From: Bacillota bacterium
GTDB taxonomy: Bacteria > Bacillota > Dethiobacteria > DTU022
Length of the DNA: 16,178 bases
NCBI GenBank assembly: GCA_012727685.1
Contig: JAAYGO010000114.1
Coordinates: 1 to 16,178 of the forward strand
Direction: 5' to 3'
This document shows, piece after piece, positions 1 through 6,298 of this stretch (positions are counted from its first letter, which is position 1; each line of letters opens with the position of its first letter). Under the pieces are notes generated by a model. It saw only the letters and a program-made list of their open reading frames with translations. It was not told where the DNA came from and made no database searches. Made by a program: the position numbers and the translations under genes.

Positions 1-338
1 CTAAAGGCTTTTGGGCCAGAACGATTGGCCTCAAGATCCGCTTTGCCGATTTTACCACAATTACCCGGGAAACAACTCTGCCCGAGCCGACAAACCGCGC
101 TTCGGTGATTTACCGGACCGCGCTCAGCTTATATGAGCGCAACGGTGCCGGAAAGCCCTGCCGGCTCATCGGTCTTCGCGTGACGGGGCTTGAACCGAGC
201 CGGCAGCTTTCGCTGCTGGCGAAGGAAGCGGAGGCGGAAAAGGAGCAAAGCCTGGGCCGGGTACAGGACCGGCTCAGGGGTAAATACGGCCGGGAAGTTG
301 TCTTCAGGGCCGGTCGCTTAATCAAGAAAGAAAAATGA
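1..338 (+). CDS. dinB: DNA polymerase IV (DinB), C-terminal fragment, 5' end outside window
   Basis: The reading frame is open from base 3 and ends at the TGA at 336-338, giving about 111 residues of the C-terminus. The early part, ARTIGLKIRFADFTTITRE, then L(x)3Y(x)8RLIGLRVTGL, is the little-finger domain that Y-family polymerases use to grip DNA. The catalytic palm lies upstream of the window and cannot be seen. Pol IV performs error-prone translesion synthesis past minor-groove and other lesions. A basic tail (RAGRLIKKEK) closes the protein; no obvious beta-clamp motif is visible in the last residues. The next gene, an SRAP abasic-site protein, begins 37 bases later on the same strand, so the two probably share a damage-tolerance operon. 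Identification is by motif reading only; a DinB paralogue such as a UmuC/ImuB-like protein is the alternative. Confidence 0.85.
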   Translation, partial: KGFWARTIGLKIRFADFTTITRETTLPEPTNRASVIYRTALSLYERNGAGKPCRLIGLRVTGLEPSRQLSLLAKEAEAEKEQSLGRVQDRLRGKYGREVVFRAGRLIKKEK

Positions 339-375
339 TGATTCCCGCCTGATGGTGTGAAAGGGGAAGTTTGCG

Positions 376-1053
376 ATGTGTGGCCGCTTTGCCCTGGCTG
401 TGGAGAAAAAAGTAATAGAAATGCTGTTTCAACTGGAAATCAGGATGGATTTTGCGCCCCGCTATAACATCGCTCCCTCCCAGGATATCCTGGCGGTGCG
501 CATCGCCCCGGGCCGCGGGGAAAGGGAGGCGGTGCTGCTCAAGTGGGGGCTGGTGCCGCGCTGGGCTAAAGATGAAGCAATCGGGAAAAGCTTAATCAAC
601 GCCCGCGCCGAGACCGCTGCGGAGAAGCCGGCATTCCGGGAAGCCTTCCGGATGAGAAGAGCGCTCATCCCGGCGAGCGGCTTTTATGAGTGGCGAAAAG
701 ATCCGGCGGGGAAGCAGCCTTTTTATATCGGCATGAAGGATGGACGCCCCTTTGCCATGGCCGCGCTGTGGGAGAGCAGGGACCGCGCCGGGGAGCGCCT
801 GGAAACGTGCGCCATTTTGACCACCGCGCCGAACGGCCTGGTGGCCCCGCTCCATCACCGCATGCCGTTGATCATTCCGGAAGAGGCCTATGCGCTCTGG
901 CTCGACCCACGGGCAGGCCGGGCTGAGCTGGAAGACCTGGCCGTTCCTTATCCGGAGGAACTCATGGCCGCGCGCCCCGTCTCCCGCCTGGTCAACAACC
1001 CTGACCATGACGGGCCAGGGGTTTTATCTCCACCCGGTCCCGGTGCGTTATGA
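376..1053 (+). CDS. SOS response-associated peptidase / abasic-site processing protein (SRAP, YedK/HMCES family)
   Basis: The 225-residue product starts MCGRF, so Cys2 becomes N-terminal after Met removal. That Cys forms the thiazolidine crosslink to abasic sites in single-stranded DNA. Other family active-site positions are visible and match YedK spacing: Asn75 in NARAET, Glu105 in GFYEW, and His160 in HHRMP. Length (225 aa) is close to E. coli YedK (222 aa). The family shields AP sites during replication and releases itself by self-reversal or proteolysis. The start is supported by GGGGA at 363-367, 8 bases before the ATG. The gene follows the dinB fragment by 37 bases, a neighbourhood that fits damage tolerance. 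The last 20 residues (PGVLSPPGPGAL) are proline/glycine-rich. No LexA operator is visible in the short gap, so any SOS control would act upstream of dinB. Confidence 0.93.
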   Translation: MCGRFALAVEKKVIEMLFQLEIRMDFAPRYNIAPSQDILAVRIAPGRGEREAVLLKWGLVPRWAKDEAIGKSLINARAETAAEKPAFREAFRMRRALIPASGFYEWRKDPAGKQPFYIGMKDGRPFAMAALWESRDRAGERLETCAILTTAPNGLVAPLHHRMPLIIPEEAYALWLDPRAGRAELEDLAVPYPEELMAARPVSRLVNNPDHDGPGVLSPPGPGAL

Positions 1054-1069
1054 AGGGCAGGCCCCCACA

Positions 1070-1086
1070 CCACATCTCGGATGTGG
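1070..1086. terminator. Hairpin between convergent SRAP and cvpA genes, possible terminator
   Basis: CCACATC (1070-1076) and GATGTGG (1080-1086) form a perfect 7-bp stem with a TCG loop in the 37-base gap between two convergent stop codons. It sits 4 bases past the cvpA stop and 16 bases past the SRAP stop. Neither side has a clear U tract, so it may be a weak bidirectional terminator or just a 3'-end stabiliser. Confidence 0.35.
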
Positions 1087-1090
1087 CAGC

Positions 1091-1957
1091 TTAATTGCTT
1101 GTCTTGCAGACCGGGCAGGGTCCCGTGGGCCGGTAGTAGTCGCCGTTTGACCAGATGCCGCAGTCGAAGCGGTAGCCCATGCGGCCGAGGGCTGCGGGAC
1201 ACTGTTCGTACATGAGGTGATGCCCTTCGTAGGTCTGGCAGCCGTCGCTGGTGCGGCCGCAGCCGCTGCAGATAAATTTGGGGGAGATGGAGCCGTAGCG
1301 GTTGCGCAGGTAGCCCAGGAACTCTACGGGGCTGCTGCAAACAAAACAGGTGGCGCCGTCCAGCCTGGCAAAATCAATGGTGCTGGCGGCTCTGCCGGGC
1401 TGCACCTGGAGGCCGGGGGAAAAGCCGGGGAGCTCCTCCGGCTGGAAAGTGAGGTCGGGGAAATAAGCCGGCAGCAAATCGGCGGTGCGGTTATACAGCT
1501 CCCTGGTGGCGCCGACCAGGGGAGAAGCCAGGGTGGAGCGGTCGATCTCTTCCCGGAAGGGTCCGCCTGGCGGGAAGGTGCTAAGCAGAATAAGGATGAT
1601 GCCGGTCATCGCGGCGCCGATGGCCAACCCCGCCATGGCCCCGCCGGCTTTGTCCAGGGCCTTGAGCAGTTGGAAGCGGGTCAGGGCGGCGAGCAGCGAA
1701 CCGGCAGCCATCACCACTGCAAAAGCCGCCACAAACAGGAGCAGGAAGCAGACGAGGTCGGAGATGGCCTGCGGGATCTGCACATACCGGACCAGGAAAT
1801 CGCCTGCGAAAGCATAATAGCGCGAGGCGGCGATTAACCCGGCGGCAATGCCGAGCAAACCGCTGGCGCTTCTGATCAGCCCGGTGGCAAAACCCCGCAC
1901 GGCGGCAAATAGCAGGATCAGCGCAATGACCGGGTCGAGCCAGGAAAGGGAGTTCAT
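1091..1957 (-). CDS. CvpA-family membrane protein with cysteine-rich (zinc-ribbon-like) C-terminal extension
   Basis: The 288-residue product has two parts. Residues 1-130 carry four hydrophobic segments (about 6-28, 34-48, 64-92, 104-128) arranged as in CvpA/colicin V production proteins (start MNSLSWLDPVIALILLFAAV; G-rich helices). The usual family length is about 160-180 residues. After a linker (130-200), residues 204-284 hold nine cysteines: three CxxC pairs (204-207 CFVC, 230-233 CSGC, 281-284 CPVC), single Cys at 240, 253 and 266, and His246-His247. This suggests a metal-binding or redox module. The start ATG has GAGGGGG 11 bases upstream on the minus strand. The gene stands alone, convergent with SRAP and divergent from the SprT-like gene. 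CvpA proteins are linked to envelope and secretion phenotypes, but their biochemistry is poorly known; the role of the tail is unknown. Confidence 0.8.
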   Translation of the reverse strand: MNSLSWLDPVIALILLFAAVRGFATGLIRSASGLLGIAAGLIAASRYYAFAGDFLVRYVQIPQAISDLVCFLLLFVAAFAVVMAAGSLLAALTRFQLLKALDKAGGAMAGLAIGAAMTGIILILLSTFPPGGPFREEIDRSTLASPLVGATRELYNRTADLLPAYFPDLTFQPEELPGFSPGLQVQPGRAASTIDFARLDGATCFVCSSPVEFLGYLRNRYGSISPKFICSGCGRTSDGCQTYEGHHLMYEQCPAALGRMGYRFDCGIWSNGDYYRPTGPCPVCKTSN

Positions 1958-1990
1958 TTAGTTCAGCGCCCCCTCGCTAGAGGTTAATCG

Positions 1991-2021
1991 CTCTTGTCAC
2001 TCCAGCCCTTAGCGACAAGAG
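1991..2021. repeat. Inverted repeat CTCTTGTC/GACAAGAG in the cvpA-sprT divergent gap
   Basis: CTCTTGTC (1991-1998) pairs perfectly with GACAAGAG (2014-2021) around a 15-base loop. On the plus strand it is followed by TAAATTTTTTTA, so it resembles an intrinsic terminator, yet no plus-strand gene lies upstream within 900 bases. On the minus strand it would sit in the cvpA leader without a U tract. A second smaller stem, CCCTGT (2044-2049) with ACAGGG (2059-2064), lies next to it. Operator, leader structure or remnant of a repeat are all possible. Confidence 0.45.
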
Positions 2022-2075
2022 TAAATTTTTTTAGCCAATGTTGCCCTGTTCAGCGGGCACAGGGAGGCTAATAGA

Positions 2076-2081
2076 ATTATA
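2076..2081 (-). promoter_or_regulatory. Candidate -10 box (TATAAT) for the cvpA gene
   Basis: Read on the minus strand, 2081-2076 is a perfect TATAAT, about 120 bases upstream of the cvpA start. No good -35 hexamer is found at 16-18 bases spacing. A small palindrome, CCCTT(TCAC)AAGGG at 2082-2095, abuts its upstream side. If used, the transcript would begin near 2069 and its leader would contain both inverted repeats at 2044-2064 and 1991-2021. Confidence 0.3.
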
Positions 2082-2188
2082 CCCTTTCACAAGGGCGGGG
2101 AAAAGTAAGTAAGATCACTTGATGTCTTGAGGGGAATTATTTAGCCAGTTGTAGAATCAGAGTTTTAGCTGCCGCAACTATTTGCACG

Positions 2189-2194
2189 AAAGGA
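2189..2194 (+). promoter_or_regulatory. Ribosome binding site that sets the SprT-like start at GTG 2203
   Basis: AAAGGA at 2189-2194 lies 8 bases before GTG 2203. It falls inside the longer frame that could start at TTG 2182, which has no Shine-Dalgarno sequence of its own. Confidence 0.6.
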
Positions 2195-2202
2195 ACAAAC
2201 AG

Positions 2203-2958
2203 GTGACTACTGAAAAAATTTGGGAACTCCGCCTTTCGCCGGAGCAGATTCGACGGCAGAGGGAGAAGGTGAGGGCGGCTTTGATCGAAGCTTCGGCGAA
2301 CATCAGCGGGGGAAAGATTACCCGCCTCTCTGAACGCGATCTGGCGCTTTTATTTGAGCATTACGACGCCGTTTTCCTGCACGGATTTTTCAAAGCAAAT
2401 ATTAAGGGCAAGATCAGCTTCTCCCTTTCCCGGAGAATGAGTCAGAGCGCTGGCAAGGTGATCAGTCCCGGCAACCTGGCCCATTTACCGCCGGAGCAGG
2501 AGCGTTACGAGCTGCGCCTGAGCGCCGATTTTTTCTTCAACTATGGCGCATTGGAGAGGGAGAAGCTCGTCAACGGCATCCCTTCGCGCGATGCTCTGGA
2601 AGCCTTGCAGCTCGTTTTTGAGCATGAGCTGTGCCATCTCCTCGAGCTGCACCTTTTTAAGCACTCCAGTTGCCGGGGCAGCCGTTTTAAACAGATGGCT
2701 GCCAATCTCTTTGGACATACGCAAAGTTATCATCACCTGCCGACCGTGCGGGAGATCGCCGGTGAAAAATTCGGTTTAAGCGTGGGCGACCCGGTCCGCT
2801 TCACGGCAGAAGGGCATTGCTATGAAGGGGTGATCAGCAGGATCACAAAGCGGGCCACCGTGATGGTCAGGGACGAAAAGGGGGATTACCGCGATCAGCA
2901 GGGCCATCGCTACAGCAAATGGTATGTACCTCTCGCCATGCTGGAAAAGGTTAAATAA
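2203..2958 (+). CDS. SprT-like zinc metalloprotease domain protein
   Basis: The product is 251 residues from GTG 2203 (258 if TTG 2182 were used). Residues 76-85 (SRRMSQSAGK) and the following YELRLS match the SprT-like fold before its active site. HELCH at 141-145 is the HExxH zinc/catalytic motif; the third ligand is probably His154 in the HSSC segment. A conserved-looking LFGHT follows at about 169-173. SprT/Spartan-type proteins cut DNA-protein crosslinks or act as related zinc peptidases. Residues from about 193 to the end (VGDPVRF ... KRATVMV ... KWYVPL) look like a small SH3-like beta barrel rather than the zinc ribbon found in some homologues. The gene has no close operon partner: 165 bases separate it from the next gene. 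A general damage-repair link with the dinB-SRAP pair upstream is only suggestive. Confidence 0.78.
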   Translation: MTTEKIWELRLSPEQIRRQREKVRAALIEASANISGGKITRLSERDLALLFEHYDAVFLHGFFKANIKGKISFSLSRRMSQSAGKVISPGNLAHLPPEQERYELRLSADFFFNYGALEREKLVNGIPSRDALEALQLVFEHELCHLLELHLFKHSSCRGSRFKQMAANLFGHTQSYHHLPTVREIAGEKFGLSVGDPVRFTAEGHCYEGVISRITKRATVMVRDEKGDYRDQQGHRYSKWYVPLAMLEKVK

Positions 2959-3099
2959 AAGCAAATACGGTTGTCACAAGGGGGGTGAATATGGCATAGC
3001 GCATTTTAAGAATTAGACCGCCATCTTCCCGCCAAATGCATGAAAAAAGGCCTGGAGACAAGAATAAGGTTGAAGCAAAAAAGCGCCGGCATCTAACGC

Positions 3100-3114
3100 A
3101 AGGAGGCCCGCCTC
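3100..3114 (+). promoter_or_regulatory. Distant Shine-Dalgarno in a small hairpin upstream of the polyprenyl synthase gene
   Basis: AAGGAGG (3100-3106) is a near-perfect Shine-Dalgarno but ends 17 bases before ATG 3124. GAGG (3103-3106) can pair with CCTC (3111-3114) across a CCCG loop, which would occlude the site. No ATG, GTG or TTG occurs in frame between them; only an ATT at 3118 sits at closer spacing. Confidence 0.4.
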
Positions 3115-3123
3115 GAAATTATA

Positions 3124-4128
3124 ATGTTATCCCCCGGACCGAAATACTCTGCGCTGCTCGAGGATGTAGACCGCATGATCTCCGATACGCTGCGTACCGC
3201 TACGGCGGAACTGCAGGCCATGGTTGATCACCTGCTCGCCCGGGGCGGGAAGAAATTGCGCCCCCTGCTGGTATTCGCAGCGGCGGATTTACCCGGCACC
3301 AATGCCTGTGCGGAGACAGGCGAAGCGCTCTTAAAAACAGCCGCGGCCGTGGAGCTAATTCACACCGCTTCGCTGGTGCATGACGATGTGATTGACAATG
3401 CCGCCCGGCGCCGCGGCATGGAAACGCTGCACTGCCGCTGGGATTCAAGGGCTGCCGTGCTGGCCGGAGATTACCTGCTGTCCCGCGCTTTCGACCTCTT
3501 GAGCACCCTCGAACAGAGAAAGACGCTACTGCCGCTCATGTCCCGCTCCGTTTCTTTGATGTGCCACGGAGAGACCTTGCAGCAGGGGAAGCGATATGAC
3601 TGGCGGACCACCGAGCACGATTACCTGCGCTTTAATTTTCTTAAAACCTCCCAGTTTTTAGCGGCCTGCTGCGAAGCGGGAGGGATCATCGGGGCGGCCT
3701 CTCCAGGGCAACTGAGAGCGCTGCGCGAATACGGCTGCAACCTGGGGCAGGCTTTTCAGATCGTGGATGATATCCTCGATTATGCCGCGGAGCCGCACCG
3801 CCTCGGCAAGCCGGTGGGGGGTGATCTAGGCCAGGGGGTGGTGACCCTGCCCTTGATTTACCTGCTTCGCTCCCGGAAACGGGAGCCGGCCTTGCTGCGG
3901 TCAGTGCTCTCCCGCCGCGGATCATTGGGCGCTGTTTTTGAAGCCCGTTTGCGCGAGGCGGTCAAAAGGAGCGGCGCGTTAAACACTGCGGCCCGCAAAG
4001 CCGAACGCTGTATCGAAGCTGCGCGGCAAGCCTTAAAATCTTTTCCCCCGGTCCCCGCCCGGCACTTGCTGGAACGGCTGGCCGGAGCGGTGACCGGCCA
4101 GCTCTCCGCGGTACAGGGTAACCCTTGA
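3124..4128 (+). CDS. Polyprenyl diphosphate synthase, long-chain type (HepT/IspB-like)
   Basis: The 334-residue product is an all-trans (E)-prenyltransferase. Visible motifs in order are GGKKLRP (41-47, substrate binding), the first Asp-rich motif DDVID (87-91), RRG (96-98), GDYLLSRAF (115-123), KTS (174-176), and the second Asp-rich motif DDILD (215-219) followed by GKPVGGDLGQG. The residues before the first motif (VELIHTASLVH) lack bulky aromatics, which in this family goes with long products (about C30-C50). It condenses isopentenyl diphosphate onto FPP or GGPP to give a quinone side chain or a terpene precursor. Some Firmicutes enzymes (HepT) need a HepS partner; none is seen here. The YtpB-type terpene synthase, whose B. 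subtilis relative uses a C35 prenyl diphosphate, is under 500 bases away beyond thioredoxin, on the opposite strand. Exact chain length cannot be read from sequence alone. Confidence 0.9.
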   Translation: MLSPGPKYSALLEDVDRMISDTLRTATAELQAMVDHLLARGGKKLRPLLVFAAADLPGTNACAETGEALLKTAAAVELIHTASLVHDDVIDNAARRRGMETLHCRWDSRAAVLAGDYLLSRAFDLLSTLEQRKTLLPLMSRSVSLMCHGETLQQGKRYDWRTTEHDYLRFNFLKTSQFLAACCEAGGIIGAASPGQLRALREYGCNLGQAFQIVDDILDYAAEPHRLGKPVGGDLGQGVVTLPLIYLLRSRKREPALLRSVLSRRGSLGAVFEARLREAVKRSGALNTAARKAERCIEAARQALKSFPPVPARHLLERLAGAVTGQLSAVQGNP

Positions 4129-4138
4129 TCCAATCACC

Positions 4139-4167
4139 TTGATCCGCCTGGGAGGCTTGTGTAAAAT
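4139..4167 (+). promoter_or_regulatory. Candidate sigma-A promoter of the thioredoxin gene
   Basis: TTGATC (4139-4144) and TAAAAT (4162-4167) are separated by exactly 17 bases. They match 4 of 6 and 5 of 6 consensus positions. The pair starts 10 bases after the upstream stop codon and about 110 bases before the trxA start, so thioredoxin probably has its own promoter. Confidence 0.5.
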
Positions 4168-4251
4168 GGTAGTAGGCATGAGCTTTTGGCATGGTCCGGG
4201 TATAAAGCTATTTTATGGAATGCATCAACAACAGAATTGGAGTGATTCGTG

Positions 4252-4575
4252 ATGGCAGATGTAAAGGAAATCAACGCGGGCCAATTTGATGCGGAGGTAA
4301 TCAACTCTTCGCTCCCCGTTTTAGTCGATTTCTGGGCGCCGTGGTGCGGGCCCTGCAGAATGCTCGCACCGGTTTTAGAAGAGGTGGCCAGGGAAAAAGG
4401 CGATTCCTTGAAAGTGGTGAAAGTAAACGTGGACGAAAACCCGGATCTGGCCTCGCAATACGAGGTCATGAGTATTCCGACCATGGTTTTCTTTAAAAAC
4501 GGAACGGTCGTGGACAGCTTTACCGGGGCCATGTCCAAGCAGGAGTTAAGCAGCAGGCTCGATGCGCTGCTTTAA
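4252..4575 (+). CDS. trxA: Thioredoxin
   Basis: The 107-residue product has the complete thioredoxin signature: FWAPWCGPC with redox Cys at about residues 32 and 35, the buried Asp in LVDF, and the cis-proline loop SIPTM followed by FFKNG. Length and motif order fit a canonical cytosolic thioredoxin that reduces protein disulfides using thioredoxin reductase (not in the window). GGAG at 4239-4242 serves either the GTG at 4249 (6 bases) or the ATG at 4252 (9 bases); I prefer the ATG, the difference being one residue. The gene converges on the YtpB-type gene with only 15 bases between stop codons and no visible terminator, so each transcript may run antisense into the other. Confidence 0.96.
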   Translation: MADVKEINAGQFDAEVINSSLPVLVDFWAPWCGPCRMLAPVLEEVAREKGDSLKVVKVNVDENPDLASQYEVMSIPTMVFFKNGTVVDSFTGAMSKQELSSRLDALL

Positions 4576-4590
4576 AAGGCAGAACAGGCT

Positions 4591-5697
4591 CTAGAGCACG
4601 GCCAGGCGGCGCAGCAGGGCGCAGAGGCGGAAGAACATCCCCGCTTGTGGCCCTGCTTTTTTGATCAGCGACTGTGCATTTTTTTCCAACCCCTGTTTTT
4701 TTACCTTCGGATCGGACAGGTAGACCGCCAGCAGGCCGTGGACAACAATGCGGTGAAATTGCGGATTGGGCATCCGGGAGATCCCTTCCAGGGACTTCTG
4801 GAGAAAAAGATGCAGCCTCTGCGCTGCCAGTTCCGGGGAACGGTAGCAGGCGGCAAAGTTAAAGTCTCCGCCGATACGGTCTTCTTCCTGGTCGATCCAG
4901 TAATCGAGCAGGATATGCAGGCCGCAAATCCAGGGGAAATATCCCTTGACGATCCGTTTTACCTCCTCCGGTCTCGTTTCCGGCGCCGCAGCCGCCCCAA
5001 AGAGGGCAAACAGCGCCAGCGTTGAGCCGCAGGCGGCGGCATACTCCCAGAAATAGATGGGCGGGGCGATCGCTGCCGTTCTTTCCCTGGCCCATTGCTT
5101 TAACCGGCTGTGGCGCAACTTCGGCGCCAGGTGTTTATAGACCTGCAGATCACAGTAAAGGGAGAGCAGTTTCAGCAGCTCCGGCTGCACAGCCGCATAC
5201 GAGGGCAGCGTTGCTGTTTGCCGGCGGCATTCGGCGACCAGCGCCTGCAGGTAGCCGCCGTCGTTACGGCACGGGTAAAAGCGATAGTATTCCCTTTCCC
5301 TGTGAGGATGCGGAGACAAGGCGTCCGCCATGGCATGATGGAGGCAGCGAAAAGCGGCTTCATCGTAGATGCCGCCGCGGTCGCAAAGATTATCCAGGTA
5401 GTCGCTGATGGTCTGGAAGGCCACGATTAACGATATTAATTCCCTGGTGTGAATGGGGTTGTAAAGGGTAAAAAAGCTGCCGCCCTGGGCATGAAATCGC
5501 TTGTGGCGCAGGCTTAAGCGGGCCTGCTGGCGCAAAAGCCAATCTTCACAGTGATCGAGCTGTTTGTCCCAGCGGCGCAGTTCCCGGGAGACTTGCGGCA
5601 GGACCACGGTTAAAAATCGGCTCACCGACAGGTCGGGCGGGACGGCTGTTTCTGTCGCCGGAGCTCTGCTTTTGGGTATAAAGGGGACTTTGTTCAC
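4591..5697 (-). CDS. ytpB: YtpB-family large terpene synthase (DUF2600; tetraprenyl-beta-curcumene synthase-like)
   Basis: From GTG 5697 the product is 368 residues, about the size of B. subtilis YtpB. Key features are QTISDYLDNLCDR (95-107, with Asp99, Asp102 and Asp106 as the Mg/diphosphate-binding cluster) and a second acidic region, DYWIDQEEDRIGGDFNF (265-281). Both are typical of DUF2600 enzymes, which cyclise long linear prenyl diphosphates without resembling classical terpene synthases. In B. subtilis the substrate is a C35 diphosphate. The frame stays open upstream to 5976, but that extension overlaps the DUF2512 gene and a terminator. A double Shine-Dalgarno (AAGGAGAGGA, 5714-5705) ends 7 bases before the GTG, fixing the start. 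A long-chain prenyl diphosphate synthase lies close by at 3124-4128. The actual product (tetraprenyl-beta-curcumene or another cyclised terpene) is inferred only. Confidence 0.86.
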   Translation of the reverse strand: MNKVPFIPKSRAPATETAVPPDLSVSRFLTVVLPQVSRELRRWDKQLDHCEDWLLRQQARLSLRHKRFHAQGGSFFTLYNPIHTRELISLIVAFQTISDYLDNLCDRGGIYDEAAFRCLHHAMADALSPHPHREREYYRFYPCRNDGGYLQALVAECRRQTATLPSYAAVQPELLKLLSLYCDLQVYKHLAPKLRHSRLKQWARERTAAIAPPIYFWEYAAACGSTLALFALFGAAAAPETRPEEVKRIVKGYFPWICGLHILLDYWIDQEEDRIGGDFNFAACYRSPELAAQRLHLFLQKSLEGISRMPNPQFHRIVVHGLLAVYLSDPKVKKQGLEKNAQSLIKKAGPQAGMFFRLCALLRRLAVL

Positions 5698-5704
5698 CGG
5701 CAGT

Positions 5705-5714
5705 TCCTCTCCTT
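5705..5714 (-). promoter_or_regulatory. Ribosome binding site that sets the ytpB start
   Basis: On the minus strand AAGGAGAGGA runs from 5714 to 5705, 7 bases upstream of GTG 5697. It lies downstream of the terminator hairpin at 5732-5755. This argues against the longer open frame that begins at 5976. Confidence 0.65.
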
Positions 5715-5731
5715 CTACTACTGATGGTAAA

Positions 5732-5755
5732 AAGCCGCACCGGTTGATGCGGCTT
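5732..5755 (-). terminator. Rho-independent terminator after the DUF2512 gene (or attenuator before ytpB)
   Basis: Read on the minus strand, AAGCCGCA (5755-5748) pairs with TGCGGCTT (5739-5732) as a perfect 8-bp stem around an 8-base loop, followed by TTTACCA, giving five T's in a row with the stem end. It lies 54 bases past the DUF2512 stop and 35 bases before the ytpB start. It therefore either ends the DUF2512 transcript or attenuates read-through into ytpB. No separate ytpB promoter is obvious between the hairpin and the ribosome site, which favours regulated read-through. Confidence 0.75.
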
Positions 5756-5809
5756 GAGCGTGCCTGCAATTGATCAATGCGCTGGCTGTTTGCCGGCGAG
5801 CGGCGGTTG

Positions 5810-6298
5810 CTACTGGTTTTCCCCGGAATGATCGCCTTCACCAGGTTCATTCTGGTGCTCGTGGGTTTGGGCTTCGCCGTATTCAGCTTCCACTCCCGGG
5901 TTTTCAGCGGGGCTGTCGCCCAAAAACTCAGCGAATGAAGAGATATCACTGCCTTCCGCAACCTCGCTGCGGGCAAAACGGAAGAAGAGCCATTCCGCTA
6001 CACCGATTACCGCGGCGGTGGCCAGGATCGATGCCGTGGTGATCTCTTCGCGTACAAAGCCATTGGCCAGGGCCAACACGATGGCGGCCAGGACGAAATT
6101 GGCAATGGCGGTGGCAATCGATCCGAAGCGGGGCAGCAGGAAACGGTCCCCGGCAAAGTAGAGGATCAGGGTAATAAACAGGGCTGCAATCAACGATGTG
6201 GTGAGTGCGACACCCGGTTCTAGTAAGTAGGTCAAAAAAAGAATGGTGATGGCGGCTGTATAAATATACTTGATCAGCAGCGGCCTAATCTGTTCCAT
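5810..6298 (-). CDS. YndM-like DUF2512 family membrane protein
   Basis: The product is 162 residues from ATG 6298. Four hydrophobic segments span roughly residues 10-28 (IYTAAITILFLTYLL), 32-50, 60-82 and 90-108. The pattern GDRFLLPRFGSIATAIANF followed later by GVAEWLFFRF matches DUF2512/YndM proteins of spore-forming Firmicutes, whose function is unknown. The tail from about 115 is hydrophilic and acidic, rich in Glu, Gly and His (THEHQNEP), and probably extramembrane. The frame extends 12 codons further up to 6334, but AAAGGGGGTG (6314-6305) ends 6 bases before ATG 6298, which I take as the start. It is the first gene of the minus-strand pair with ytpB, 112 bases upstream of it, separated by a terminator-like hairpin. 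Confidence 0.75.
   Translation of the reverse strand: MEQIRPLLIKYIYTAAITILFLTYLLEPGVALTTSLIAALFITLILYFAGDRFLLPRFGSIATAIANFVLAAIVLALANGFVREEITTASILATAAVIGVAEWLFFRFARSEVAEGSDISSFAEFLGDSPAENPGVEAEYGEAQTHEHQNEPGEGDHSGENQ

Noticed and set aside
338..376. LexA/SOS box before the SRAP gene
   Set aside because: The 37-base gap holds no recognisable Firmicute or enterobacterial SOS operator; any such site would be upstream of dinB outside the window.
1217..1837. A 206-codon plus-strand open frame inside the cvpA region
   Set aside because: It is antisense to a CDS with clear membrane helices and CxxC motifs, is dominated by Gly/Ala, and has no motif or ribosome site.
3036..3227. A 63-codon ORF overlapping the polyprenyl synthase start
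   Set aside because: It has no ribosome site, contains the real gene's Shine-Dalgarno, and overlaps the synthase N-terminus in another frame.
5698..5976. N-terminal extension of the ytpB frame to base 5976
   Set aside because: It would overlap the DUF2512 gene and cross a terminator; the extra 93 residues do not resemble the family, and a good ribosome site precedes GTG 5697.
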